NCBI RefSeq assembly: GCF_000014225.1 | Contig: NC_008228.1 | Coordinates: 992,001 to 1,056,000 of the forward strand | Direction of reading: 5' to 3' | DNA length: 64,000 nucleotides | From: Paraglaciecola sp. T6c | GTDB lineage: Bacteria; Pseudomonadota; Gammaproteobacteria; Enterobacterales; Alteromonadaceae | Part shown: piece by piece, positions 44,849 through 52,831 of the stretch | How the letters are laid out: the number at the start of each line of letters is the position of its first letter | Numbering within the stretch: position 1 is the stretch's first letter | Translations under genes and position numbers: made by a program | The notes under the pieces: model-generated | Told to the model about the DNA's origin: nothing | Database searches by the model: none | Seen by the model: the letters and a program-made list of their open reading frames with translations, nothing else

Positions 44849-47473
44849 ATGTTTGATCCTAATCACAATTGGGTTTCTTTGCGCGCGCTAAAAGGTGCCC
44901 AGTGGGCAGTGACACGCTTAATTTTCATCACCTTAGTTTGTCAGTTATCTTTCAATGGTTATGCACAAGAAGAAGGCGAGTGGGTGACGGTGGAGTCAGC
45001 CAGCGTTGAACAAAGTGAGCGCTACACCAAACGCCGTGTGGGCTATTACACTTACAATAATATTGTCATTTCAGATGCCACAGCACTTTCTGACAAATTG
45101 CGCATAGTGGTGACCGATAGCAGCCACGCGGTACTCGACGCGGATGGTATTAACGATGATGGACTCCCTTACTTTGATATTGTGTCACTGGATGAACAGA
45201 CGCAAATTTACTTCGGGATAAAGCGAGGAGAGCTTAATTACAACGCGGTGGTTCAAGAGTTCGCATCGGCCGATAGCCCAGAGGAAAATTTATTATCAGT
45301 CGCCAATATGGCGCCAAGCGCCCACTGGGATAACGCAGCGCTGGCTAACGTTGTACAAGGTGACAACCATGAGGAAGCTGTGGCGACCCTTGAAGGTGCA
45401 GCTAATAGTAACGTGTACATCATCTTTGATATCGAACAAAGCAATAATTTAGTCTTTAACTTTAGCCAAGACGATACAGAACAAAATCGTGTTACAAGCT
45501 GGGAAGCAGCCCATAAAACAGACAGTGGTTGGGTTGTGCTGAAAAGCTGGGGCGATGCTAACGTAGGTCTAAATACCTTTACCGCCAACCCTAATGTGTC
45601 AGCCAATAAGATTCGCTTTAGATTTAGAGGCCCAGATGGAGCGAATTTAGGCATTAACCAACTTTCGCTGATAAGCAAAAAAGATGACTCGGCACCTATA
45701 TCCGACCCAGGTGGCGAGTCGATTCTTGATACAGACTTAAGCGGTTATACCGGCTATACGGACGAAAACGGCGTTACTACGGTGAATGTCGGCTTTTTCG
45801 AGAATAAGGTTTTTGACGACGCGCCTACTGAATTGTTCGCTGAAGCCGTGTTTGCTGACACGGTAAATGATACTGCGCGATTAAAAACGGCGCTCAATCA
45901 AGCAAAAAGAGAAACCGGTGGCGGTGTCGTTATACTTCGCGCAAATGCGAATGGCCAAAATCGTTTTAGTTTATCTCATATTGCGGTGCCGTCTAATGTA
46001 CGTATCGAAGTGGAGCCTAGCCTTGTACTTGAAATGCGCGGCATAAAGGAAGACCTTTACCCCACAAGCAAAAATGATCACAAAAATAAGAATAAACCCA
46101 ATCGTCAGTTTTTGTTCTCGTTCGGCCGGAGTAACGGCCCAGGCAATTTATTAGCCGAGCGGGTCGAAAATGTAGAAGTTCGCTCGACTATACCTGGTCA
46201 GAAGTTCACCATAGATGCCACCACCAACATGCCGCATAACTATGGTTACATGAACGGTGGTAATGGTAATGGCGTGGTAAACCTAACCCGCGCCATCCCT
46301 GTTGGTTTGTTTTACGTGAAGAACTTCGCGATTTCAGATATCAATATTGAAGATAATCACACGGAATCGGTTGCTGTGCAGATGTTCGCTGACGCTGATT
46401 ACAAGGACGGTGCATTTGCTTATCGCTTTGGCCCTACACCGCTATTTTTGGAAGAGCGCTATGTAAAAAATCCGGCAGGAAGCCCGAATCTCAATAAGCC
46501 GATGAACCCCGTAAATATCCCGTTAGCCACCAACGATAATGGCGACTTCATTGATGAGACTGGTGATGTTGTGCCTGATATGTTTGCCATTCAACGTAAC
46601 CCCACTTACGGTCGCACACCAGTTAAAGGGTCAATCAAAAATATTAAGGCAAGCCATGCCCATACTGGTTACGGCGTAGTGCAAGTATATGGCGGAGATT
46701 GGATAGAAATCGATAACATTGAAGCCTTCAACGGTATCGGCGTTCGCTTAGAAGCGGGTAATGGTACAGACAACGATAACTTCAATCGTTCGGGGCCTTA
46801 CTTTTCGTCTATGAACAAAATCAATATCACTAATGTGAAGGTCACCAATGGTTTCACTGGTGTGTGGTTAAAACCCCATTCAAAAATCATGAAAGACATC
46901 AGTGTAGAAAATATCGAAGCGATAGACAGCGGTACGGCCTTATTAGTCGGTAAAGGGTCGTTCAATTGTAAAACCCGTTGTCGCGACCTAACCCGAGGTC
47001 GTATTAATAATTTAGTGATTAAAGGGGATATCACCCTAAGACAAACCGTATTTGATGCCCCTGTTGCAGAGGTGGGCAATAACATTACGTACTTGATAAC
47101 CGATGCCAACAGACGTTATTTAGCTAACCTCAACGATAAAAACATCGATCAACTGACCCGAAATGATTTACAGCAGAAGAAGATCATCGGCCAGCAAACA
47201 CCTGAGCAGTTAGCCGCATTGACCCCAGAAAGCTTTGATAATCCGTCAGGTACGCGTTGGTATAAAATATTTCCAACGGCACCTGTTCTCGCCTTATCCA
47301 TGTTATCTGCAACAGAAGTAGGCAATGAATCCGCTAAATTTGGCTTCTACCCTGTGGATTTCTCTAAAGCGAATATCGTTTCTGATGGTTTACCTGAAGA
47401 TACCTTGATTTTGTATCGCGGTGATATGCGTAACCCCAACGGCAGTACTGCTACAGATTTCATCAATAAGTAA
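44849..47473 (+). CDS. Large modular GH82-like iota-carrageenase
   Basis: 874 residues from the ATG at 44849 (GGAG ribosome site). A signal peptide (about 1-40) is followed by two beta-sandwich-like modules (about 45-160 and 160-290), a linker and a right-handed beta-helix (about 310-740). I align the helix by memory with the Alteromonas fortis iota-carrageenase: GYGVVQVYGGD, GIGVRLEAGN and VWLKPHSK correspond to the segments bearing catalytic Gln222, Glu245 and His281. Here these are Gln612, Glu635 and His677, with the Gln-Glu spacing of 23 identical. The position of Asp247 is Gly637, which is unusual. GH82 enzymes cut iota-carrageenan endo-wise with inversion. Activity or specificity may therefore differ; a GH28-like polysaccharidase is a less likely alternative. 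Confidence 0.7.
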   Translation: MFDPNHNWVSLRALKGAQWAVTRLIFITLVCQLSFNGYAQEEGEWVTVESASVEQSERYTKRRVGYYTYNNIVISDATALSDKLRIVVTDSSHAVLDADGINDDGLPYFDIVSLDEQTQIYFGIKRGELNYNAVVQEFASADSPEENLLSVANMAPSAHWDNAALANVVQGDNHEEAVATLEGAANSNVYIIFDIEQSNNLVFNFSQDDTEQNRVTSWEAAHKTDSGWVVLKSWGDANVGLNTFTANPNVSANKIRFRFRGPDGANLGINQLSLISKKDDSAPISDPGGESILDTDLSGYTGYTDENGVTTVNVGFFENKVFDDAPTELFAEAVFADTVNDTARLKTALNQAKRETGGGVVILRANANGQNRFSLSHIAVPSNVRIEVEPSLVLEMRGIKEDLYPTSKNDHKNKNKPNRQFLFSFGRSNGPGNLLAERVENVEVRSTIPGQKFTIDATTNMPHNYGYMNGGNGNGVVNLTRAIPVGLFYVKNFAISDINIEDNHTESVAVQMFADADYKDGAFAYRFGPTPLFLEERYVKNPAGSPNLNKPMNPVNIPLATNDNGDFIDETGDVVPDMFAIQRNPTYGRTPVKGSIKNIKASHAHTGYGVVQVYGGDWIEIDNIEAFNGIGVRLEAGNGTDNDNFNRSGPYFSSMNKINITNVKVTNGFTGVWLKPHSKIMKDISVENIEAIDSGTALLVGKGSFNCKTRCRDLTRGRINNLVIKGDITLRQTVFDAPVAEVGNNITYLITDANRRYLANLNDKNIDQLTRNDLQQKKIIGQQTPEQLAALTPESFDNPSGTRWYKIFPTAPVLALSMLSATEVGNESAKFGFYPVDFSKANIVSDGLPEDTLILYRGDMRNPNGSTATDFINK

Positions 47474-47674
47474 CGTGTTGTTCAGTATTGGCTAGCCTCG
47501 TTAAGCGAACTAGTCACTGCTGAACGCTCTAGCTAGAAGCGAAAGAGTAGGTGTTAGTTATGAAAGTGTGAGGCACGTAAGTCAAATTTTTGATTCAGGC
47601 TTTATATTCAGCCTCGCGATATTTGTAACTAAGCTCAAAAATTATTTCTATATAGACCATTAAAGAAGGTAAAT

Positions 47675-48676
47675 ATGATCAAGCAAGTTTATGTCATTAG
47701 GGCGCTCGCTTTCAGCGCTTTTTTTGCGCTTCATTCTCAGGCGAGTACTAAAATGCTTTTGCCATTGTCCGACCCAGATAATAAGGGGAATTGGTCATTA
47801 AATACCGCTGTGAGTGACGAGTTCGATAACAGCACACTCGATGAAGACCGCTGGTTTATTGTCGGTAAGTTTAAAGACGGTAAGCCGCAATATATTCACC
47901 CTGACAAACCCGATAAATGGGTATGGAAGGGCAGGGCACCGTCGCAATTTTCCGGGCGAAATCATCGCTTGGAAGACGGAAAGCTAATGCTAGAAGCCCG
48001 CTGGGAGCCAGATTTCCCCTTTTCCGATGAAATCAGAAAGCCGGTGTTTGGTGAGCCGATGAAACATGAAAATATTACCGTTCCTTGCCTAATCAACCGC
48101 CGTTCATTTACGTACGGCTACATTGAAATCAAAAGTAAATCTGCTGATGCTGAAGTGACTAGCGCTTTTTGGTCAATGGGACCTAAGTTGGAATTTGATT
48201 TTTTTGAGTCTTTTGGTGACAGCCGAGAAGATCCCAAAAAAGACCACCTGGACAGTGAATTATGGTGGTCTATCCGAGATTGGGAAAAGCCCGTTGGAGG
48301 TAAGCCGAGTTACACCGAACACAAAGATCTTGGCTTTAGAATGGCCGATGACTTTCATGTATACGGCGTAGAATGGAATGAAAATGGGGTTAAGTACTAT
48401 GTCGACGGCGAGTTGCTGTCAACGGTCAGTGCAGAGCAGGTCACCGCGTGGGCTAAGAAGAACCGCGAAGGACTCCCCGAAGACTACAATGGCTACGTGG
48501 CGACAAAGCCGATAAACCTCTGGCTAGACATGGAAACCTTCCCGTGGCACGGCTACCCCAACAGTAAAGAGGATTTGGAAAAGAATAGCCCTGAGCATTT
48601 GAAAAATGATGGCGTCGTGGACTTCGAGGTGGAATACATCCGCGTGTGGCAAAAGCCAGAACAACTTGGGCAGTAG
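47675..48676 (+). CDS. Secreted GH16 galactanase (carrageenase/agarase-like)
   Basis: 333 residues with a signal peptide (about 1-23). A single GH16 domain has the catalytic strand LEFDFFESF (Glu173, Asp175, Glu178; ExDxxE). The sequence differs from the GH16 protein at 2210: it has a longer loop around HPDKPDKWVWKG and many charged surface residues. In this locus (GH82-like upstream, sulfatase directly downstream) a kappa-, beta-carrageenan or furcellaran-cleaving specificity is plausible. Agarase or porphyranase remain alternatives. AGAAGG ribosome site. Confidence 0.83.
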   Translation: MIKQVYVIRALAFSAFFALHSQASTKMLLPLSDPDNKGNWSLNTAVSDEFDNSTLDEDRWFIVGKFKDGKPQYIHPDKPDKWVWKGRAPSQFSGRNHRLEDGKLMLEARWEPDFPFSDEIRKPVFGEPMKHENITVPCLINRRSFTYGYIEIKSKSADAEVTSAFWSMGPKLEFDFFESFGDSREDPKKDHLDSELWWSIRDWEKPVGGKPSYTEHKDLGFRMADDFHVYGVEWNENGVKYYVDGELLSTVSAEQVTAWAKKNREGLPEDYNGYVATKPINLWLDMETFPWHGYPNSKEDLEKNSPEHLKNDGVVDFEVEYIRVWQKPEQLGQ

Positions 48677-48698
48677 TCTATATCAATAAGGGGAATTT

Positions 48699-50231
48699 AT
48701 GCTTATAACATTCGAACGTCGCCATCTTCAGCGTTTAAGTTATCTATTATTCATAACGTTGATTGTCTGTGAAAGTGTGCTGAATTCCTGCGCTGCACAA
48801 GTTGTAACAAAGCCTAACGTACTGCTGATTCTAGTGGATGACTTAGGCTACTCAGATATAAAAGCGTACAACGAAAATAGTTTTTACGACACGCCCAACA
48901 TCGATAAGCTTGCTAGTCAGAGTGTTATGTTCACCAACGGATATGCGGCTAACCCTGTGTGTAGCCCCTCAAGATTCGCGCTGCTGACAGGCAAACACCC
49001 AACCCGAGGCAAAGCGACTGATTGGTTTCCAGCTAATGATAAACCCGCACGGGCAGGGCGCTTTCTTCCCGCTGAGTTTAATGACGCTTTACCATTGTCT
49101 GAAATCACCTTGGCTGAGGCGTTCAAACAAAATGGTTACAACACTGCTTTCTTAGGTAAGTGGCATTTAGGGAAAACCGAAGATCTGTGGCCTGAGAACC
49201 AAGGCTTTGATGTCAATATTGCAGGTACTAAAAATGGTCACCCTGCAGCTGGGTACTTTTCACCCTATAAAAATGCACGATTAACGGATGGTCCCAAAGG
49301 CGAGTATTTGACACAGCGCTTAACCAATGAAGCTATATCCTTGGTGGATAAATACAGCAAACAAACCGTTCCGTTTTTTATGATGCTGTCTTTTTATACG
49401 GTACATACGCCTTTAGCTGCGCCGAACAAAGACGTACAAGAGTATCAAGCAAAAATACGCCAATACGCCCATAACGACGAGTTTCAAAGGGAAGAGCAGG
49501 TTTGGCCGACTGCGGAGAAACGGGAGGTGAGGGTGAAGCAAAATCACCCCACGTATGCTGCTATGGTCAAACAAATGGATACCCAAGTAGGCAGACTATT
49601 AGCCAAATTAAAGCAAGCGGGTATGGAAGAAAGCACGCTTGTTGTGTTTACCTCGGACAATGGCGGGCTATCAAGTGCCGAAGGCTCACCGACTTCAAAT
49701 TTGCCTTTGCGTGGCGGCAAAGGTTGGTTATACGAAGGGGGAATTAGAGTGCCGTTATTGGTTAAATTACCCCAGAAGAAACACAAGCACCTACAGATCA
49801 ATGAGCCCGTGACCTCTACTGATTTGTATCCCACCTTACTCAGTGCTGGGCACCTCGATTTGCTGCCTCAGCAACACTTGGATGGAGTAGATTTAAATCA
49901 GTACTTTTCGCCCGGCGCAAAGCGCGACGCGCTAATGCGAAGGCCTTTGTATTTTCACTACCCTCATTACTCGAATCAGGGGGGATTCCCTGGCGCAGCA
50001 ATCCGTCAGGGTAACTGGAAGTTAATTGAGCGCTTCGAAGACGGTAAGGTGCATTTGTATAACCTTGCCAATGACATAGGCGAACAAATAGACCTAGCAA
50101 ACCAAGCGCCCGAACGAGTCGCTTCGTTGCGCAAAAAACTGCATGAGTGGTATCAACAAACTAGTGCGCGCTTCTTAAAAGCGAAGGGTAACAAAACGCC
50201 TTGGCAACCAGATTTTAAGGCTGAGTTATAA
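48699..50231 (+). CDS. Exported S1-family sulfatase (carbohydrate type)
   Basis: 510 residues. The N terminus is a hydrophobic signal (about 12-34) with Cys31 in NSC and no perfect lipobox. Metal ligands are VDDLG (Asp47, Asp48). Signature CSPSR at 88-92 with Cys88 as the formylglycine precursor, followed by GKHPTRGKATDW and LGKWHLGK. The C terminus has the normal YFHYPHYSNQGG and LYNLANDIGEQIDL blocks. Formylglycine maturation would need FGE or anSME, not in the window. It starts 22 bp after the GH16 gene, so the two probably form an operon: the hydrolase exposes ends and the sulfatase removes ester sulfate from galactose or anhydrogalactose. Confidence 0.87.
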   Translation: MLITFERRHLQRLSYLLFITLIVCESVLNSCAAQVVTKPNVLLILVDDLGYSDIKAYNENSFYDTPNIDKLASQSVMFTNGYAANPVCSPSRFALLTGKHPTRGKATDWFPANDKPARAGRFLPAEFNDALPLSEITLAEAFKQNGYNTAFLGKWHLGKTEDLWPENQGFDVNIAGTKNGHPAAGYFSPYKNARLTDGPKGEYLTQRLTNEAISLVDKYSKQTVPFFMMLSFYTVHTPLAAPNKDVQEYQAKIRQYAHNDEFQREEQVWPTAEKREVRVKQNHPTYAAMVKQMDTQVGRLLAKLKQAGMEESTLVVFTSDNGGLSSAEGSPTSNLPLRGGKGWLYEGGIRVPLLVKLPQKKHKHLQINEPVTSTDLYPTLLSAGHLDLLPQQHLDGVDLNQYFSPGAKRDALMRRPLYFHYPHYSNQGGFPGAAIRQGNWKLIERFEDGKVHLYNLANDIGEQIDLANQAPERVASLRKKLHEWYQQTSARFLKAKGNKTPWQPDFKAEL

Positions 50232-50574
50232 CGTTAATACTGCTTTTCATGACACTGTTGCTAGCAATAATTAAAACGGTAGCGTTCGCATAGGGAAAAG
50301 TTAGTGACTTATCAGTGAATATCACAGCAAGCACAATTCAGATGTTAAGACCTTATCTGAAAAGACTCACACCTTGAAGGCGTGAAGCGTTAACACTTCA
50401 GCCGGCCATGCATTGTGAATTCCGACTAGTACAGAGTACATATCGGAGCGCAGATTTTCAGATAATCGAGAAATATCCACCACCTCTCTATTATAAAGAC
50501 ACCCAAGTTAAAATTAGTTATTTTCATTCCTAAACTAAGCTTGATAGGTGTTCTATTTGATCAAGTTGTTGGTT
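50232..50574. other. Gene-free stretch
   Basis: About 340 bp after the sulfatase. It contains CACACCTTGAAGGCGTGAAG-like short hairpin material near 50369-50390 but no gene that I can support. Confidence 0.35.
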
Positions 50575-51162
50575 ATGCCTCAGTCGCGAAAAAGCCAAAT
50601 CAGTTTAATCGATACACCTATTTTATTCACAACATCCATGTCGTTCACTTCTTCGAAGCCAGCTAAAGCTGTTCAAATTTTATTCCCGATAAATTTGTCA
50701 TTGTATTTCCCGCTGTGTACGGCATACGTTGACCTAAATCCTATACGCGCAAAAATGGCAGAAAAACCCGAAACGGCAAGTCACACCAGTATTAAAAAGC
50801 GGATCGACGCGGCTAAAAATCAACAGTCGCAGCCTAGCGCCTTGATGCCCTTTGTGGGCTGCTATCGTAAAGAAATGCCCAAAGGTCTCACGTATTTACT
50901 CAATGATTATTACGAGCTTATAGATACCACAAGCCGCTGCATTCGTGATGATAAGACAGGTTATATGGATAATAAGCAAAGTCTTATTTTAGAAAGACTC
51001 GGGTTAGGCACGGCGCAGTGGCTAACCCTATCCACTGAGTTCGAAAAGCATTTTTGCTACGCCGCAGGTGCGGAGCAAATGATGAGCATGTTCAAGCGTC
51101 ATACCCACCATCAGAGACTGCGAGGGATGGGTAAAGCCAAAGAGTTGTTAAAACAAGCATAA
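50575..51162 (+). pseudogene. REP-associated/Y1-type transposase, internally deleted
   Basis: From the ATG at about 50575 the frame begins MPQSRKSQISLIDTP, the usual opening of Alteromonadales Y1-type transposases. It then jumps through unfamiliar sequence to CTAYVDLNPIRAKMA, which normally lies about 180 residues in. The tail (TASHTSIKKRID, YYELIDTTSRCIRDDK, FKRHTHHQRLRGMGKAKELL) is intact. The stretch carrying the HUH histidines and catalytic tyrosine is missing, so the protein cannot be active. The ORF remains open to 51162. Confidence 0.75.
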
Positions 51163-51469
51163 AACTGTTTCCCGCGACAAGCTGAAAAGAGTAGATCAGT
51201 TCACCCTACCCAAGCATGGCTAAACCTCTGCCCGAAATTTACAAAATTCTGTTTAATCCCTTTGAGTTGCACTCATTTCGACTAAAAACTTCTTCACATA
51301 GCATATGAGCAAGCAGTGCCAATCGACTGTGAATCAATTAAGTGCATTTTAAGGGGGCTGTATTTAACATGGCTGTCCAGATAAAGTTAAACTAAGTGGT
51401 GCGCTTAGAAGTTGAATCTGAGATTATTTATTGGCGTTGGCTTAAGCAAAGTGCAATTGGGGATGGGTG

Positions 51470-51730
51470 ATGAAGCAAGGTTTTGAGTTGGACTTAGATT
51501 TAGGTAAGCGACACATTGTAATACAGCGTCGATACGAAGCATTAGGTGCTTTTAATGATTTACTGATCGCTGTCTGGTTTTTGATTGGCAGTTTTTTCTT
51601 TCTAAGTGAATCTCTTGTTGAAGATGGCACCTGGTTATTTATAGCAGGCAGTGCCCAACTACTTATTAAACCCTTTATTAAATTGGCAAGTTTAATACAT
51701 GTTGCCAGGGTCGCTCCTAAATCAACCTAG
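51470..51730 (+). CDS. YrhK-like small membrane protein
   Basis: 86 residues from the ATG at 51470 (a GTG lies one codon upstream). Two predicted helices (about 25-48 and 53-78) and the pattern RYEALGAFNDLLIAVWFLIGSFFF followed by GTWLFIAGSAQLLIKP, here named by its core FLIGSFFF, are typical of the YrhK domain. The function of the domain is unknown; it is found in small inner-membrane proteins. It stands between the transposase remnant and the DUF1080 gene with no obvious partner. Confidence 0.65.
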   Translation: MKQGFELDLDLGKRHIVIQRRYEALGAFNDLLIAVWFLIGSFFFLSESLVEDGTWLFIAGSAQLLIKPFIKLASLIHVARVAPKST

Positions 51731-51859
51731 TGAGAAAAGTGAAAGATAACATTTTCTCTTTTTGAGGAGGCTGCTGGCAGAGGGTAGCTGTGGCTTTGTT
51801 TGTCTTTCAAGAGCCGGTATTTACTTTATTTAATGCCGAAGACTCAGTCCACACCAGCA

Positions 51860-52639
51860 CTACAATGCTTTAATTTTGATATTTTTAAACTCAATGGGAT
51901 GCCCTTCACTTTGCAAAGCAATGTATCCAGAGTGTAGTGGTGCGCTCGGTGTCCATATTGCAGGGTCATACCCTTTTACAAACTTACCTCCCATCGTCGG
52001 GCGGGTATATTGCAATACGATGTCACCGTTAATGATGTGGGTCACATTGCCATTATTGACTATTAGTTCTGCGCTAACCCATTCACCCACCGGAATCGTT
52101 GGTGATGATGACATCAAGCAGTGATCGGTGTAAACAGCGCCTTGGTATTCGATGTCCGTGCCTGGGGAGCACATATTGCCTGTTGGCCGTGCTTTACCAT
52201 CATCTAGGCCAGCTAAAAACTGCATTTCCACCGAGATGGGCCAGTCTTGTTCTTTCAGTATCGTATCAGGCGCTTGGCTGTAATACATAAGACCACTGTT
52301 TCGCTCAGCGTAATGAGGGGCATCAGATAGGAAGTCACCGTAGAAGTGATAGTCCAGCTTTAGGTGAAAGTTGCTGAAGGGTTGATTGAAGTATAGATGG
52401 CCAAACTGTTTGTCAAAGGTATCGTATTGATCGTAACTGACACGTAATAAACCATTTTCAACACGAAAGGTATCGTCCACATTATCACCCACTTCATGAT
52501 GATGAATTTTTACTGTCCAGCCGTCTAAATTCTCCCCATTGAATAGGGTATGCCAGCCACTTTTTACGGGGCGTTGATGAGTGCAGGAAGACAGTATTCC
52601 GAGTAAGGTACCAATGAGTATGAGCTTCACGAGTGTCAT
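51860..52639 (-). CDS. DUF1080 (3-keto-disaccharide hydrolase-like) lipoprotein
   Basis: 259 residues with a lipobox ILSSC (Cys19). The rest is one concanavalin-like beta-sandwich of the DUF1080 family: LFNGENLDGW near the start, then RNSGLMYYSQ and VEMQFL in mid-domain, and HSGYIALQSEGHPIEFKNIKI at the end. Some members act as glycosidases through 3-keto intermediates. Lipid anchoring and its place in the locus suggest handling of galactan oligosaccharides in the periplasm. It is co-directional with the GH42-like gene, separated by a strong hairpin. Confidence 0.83.
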   Translation of the reverse strand: MTLVKLILIGTLLGILSSCTHQRPVKSGWHTLFNGENLDGWTVKIHHHEVGDNVDDTFRVENGLLRVSYDQYDTFDKQFGHLYFNQPFSNFHLKLDYHFYGDFLSDAPHYAERNSGLMYYSQAPDTILKEQDWPISVEMQFLAGLDDGKARPTGNMCSPGTDIEYQGAVYTDHCLMSSSPTIPVGEWVSAELIVNNGNVTHIINGDIVLQYTRPTMGGKFVKGYDPAIWTPSAPLHSGYIALQSEGHPIEFKNIKIKAL

Positions 52640-52770
52640 ATATTTACCTCAGTGTTGAACTAATCTGTGAGACAAATCAGTCATTTTTTTCCTGCGCCGC
52701 ATGGTGGGCAAGTGCACTATACGCCTTATCGCTTCGCACAGGTTGCGTGTATTTATCCTTCTCAGTCTAA

Positions 52771-52807
52771 ACGAAACCACCACCTTTGTTAAAGGTAGTG
52801 GTTTCGT
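52771..52807 (-). terminator. Hairpin between GH42-like and DUF1080 genes
   Basis: A 16-bp stem with one mismatch (ACGAAACCACCACCTTT / AAAGGTAGTGGTTTCGT) and a 3-nt loop, downstream of the GH42-like gene. Terminator or attenuator; a short T run follows on the minus strand. Confidence 0.55.
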
Positions 52808-52831
52808 CACACTGGGGTGTTGAAATAGCGG

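Noticed and set aside
45253-45678. 141-codon antisense frame within the GH82-like gene
   Set aside because: Shadow frame of a well-supported gene; Ser/Leu-rich composition typical of antisense translation.
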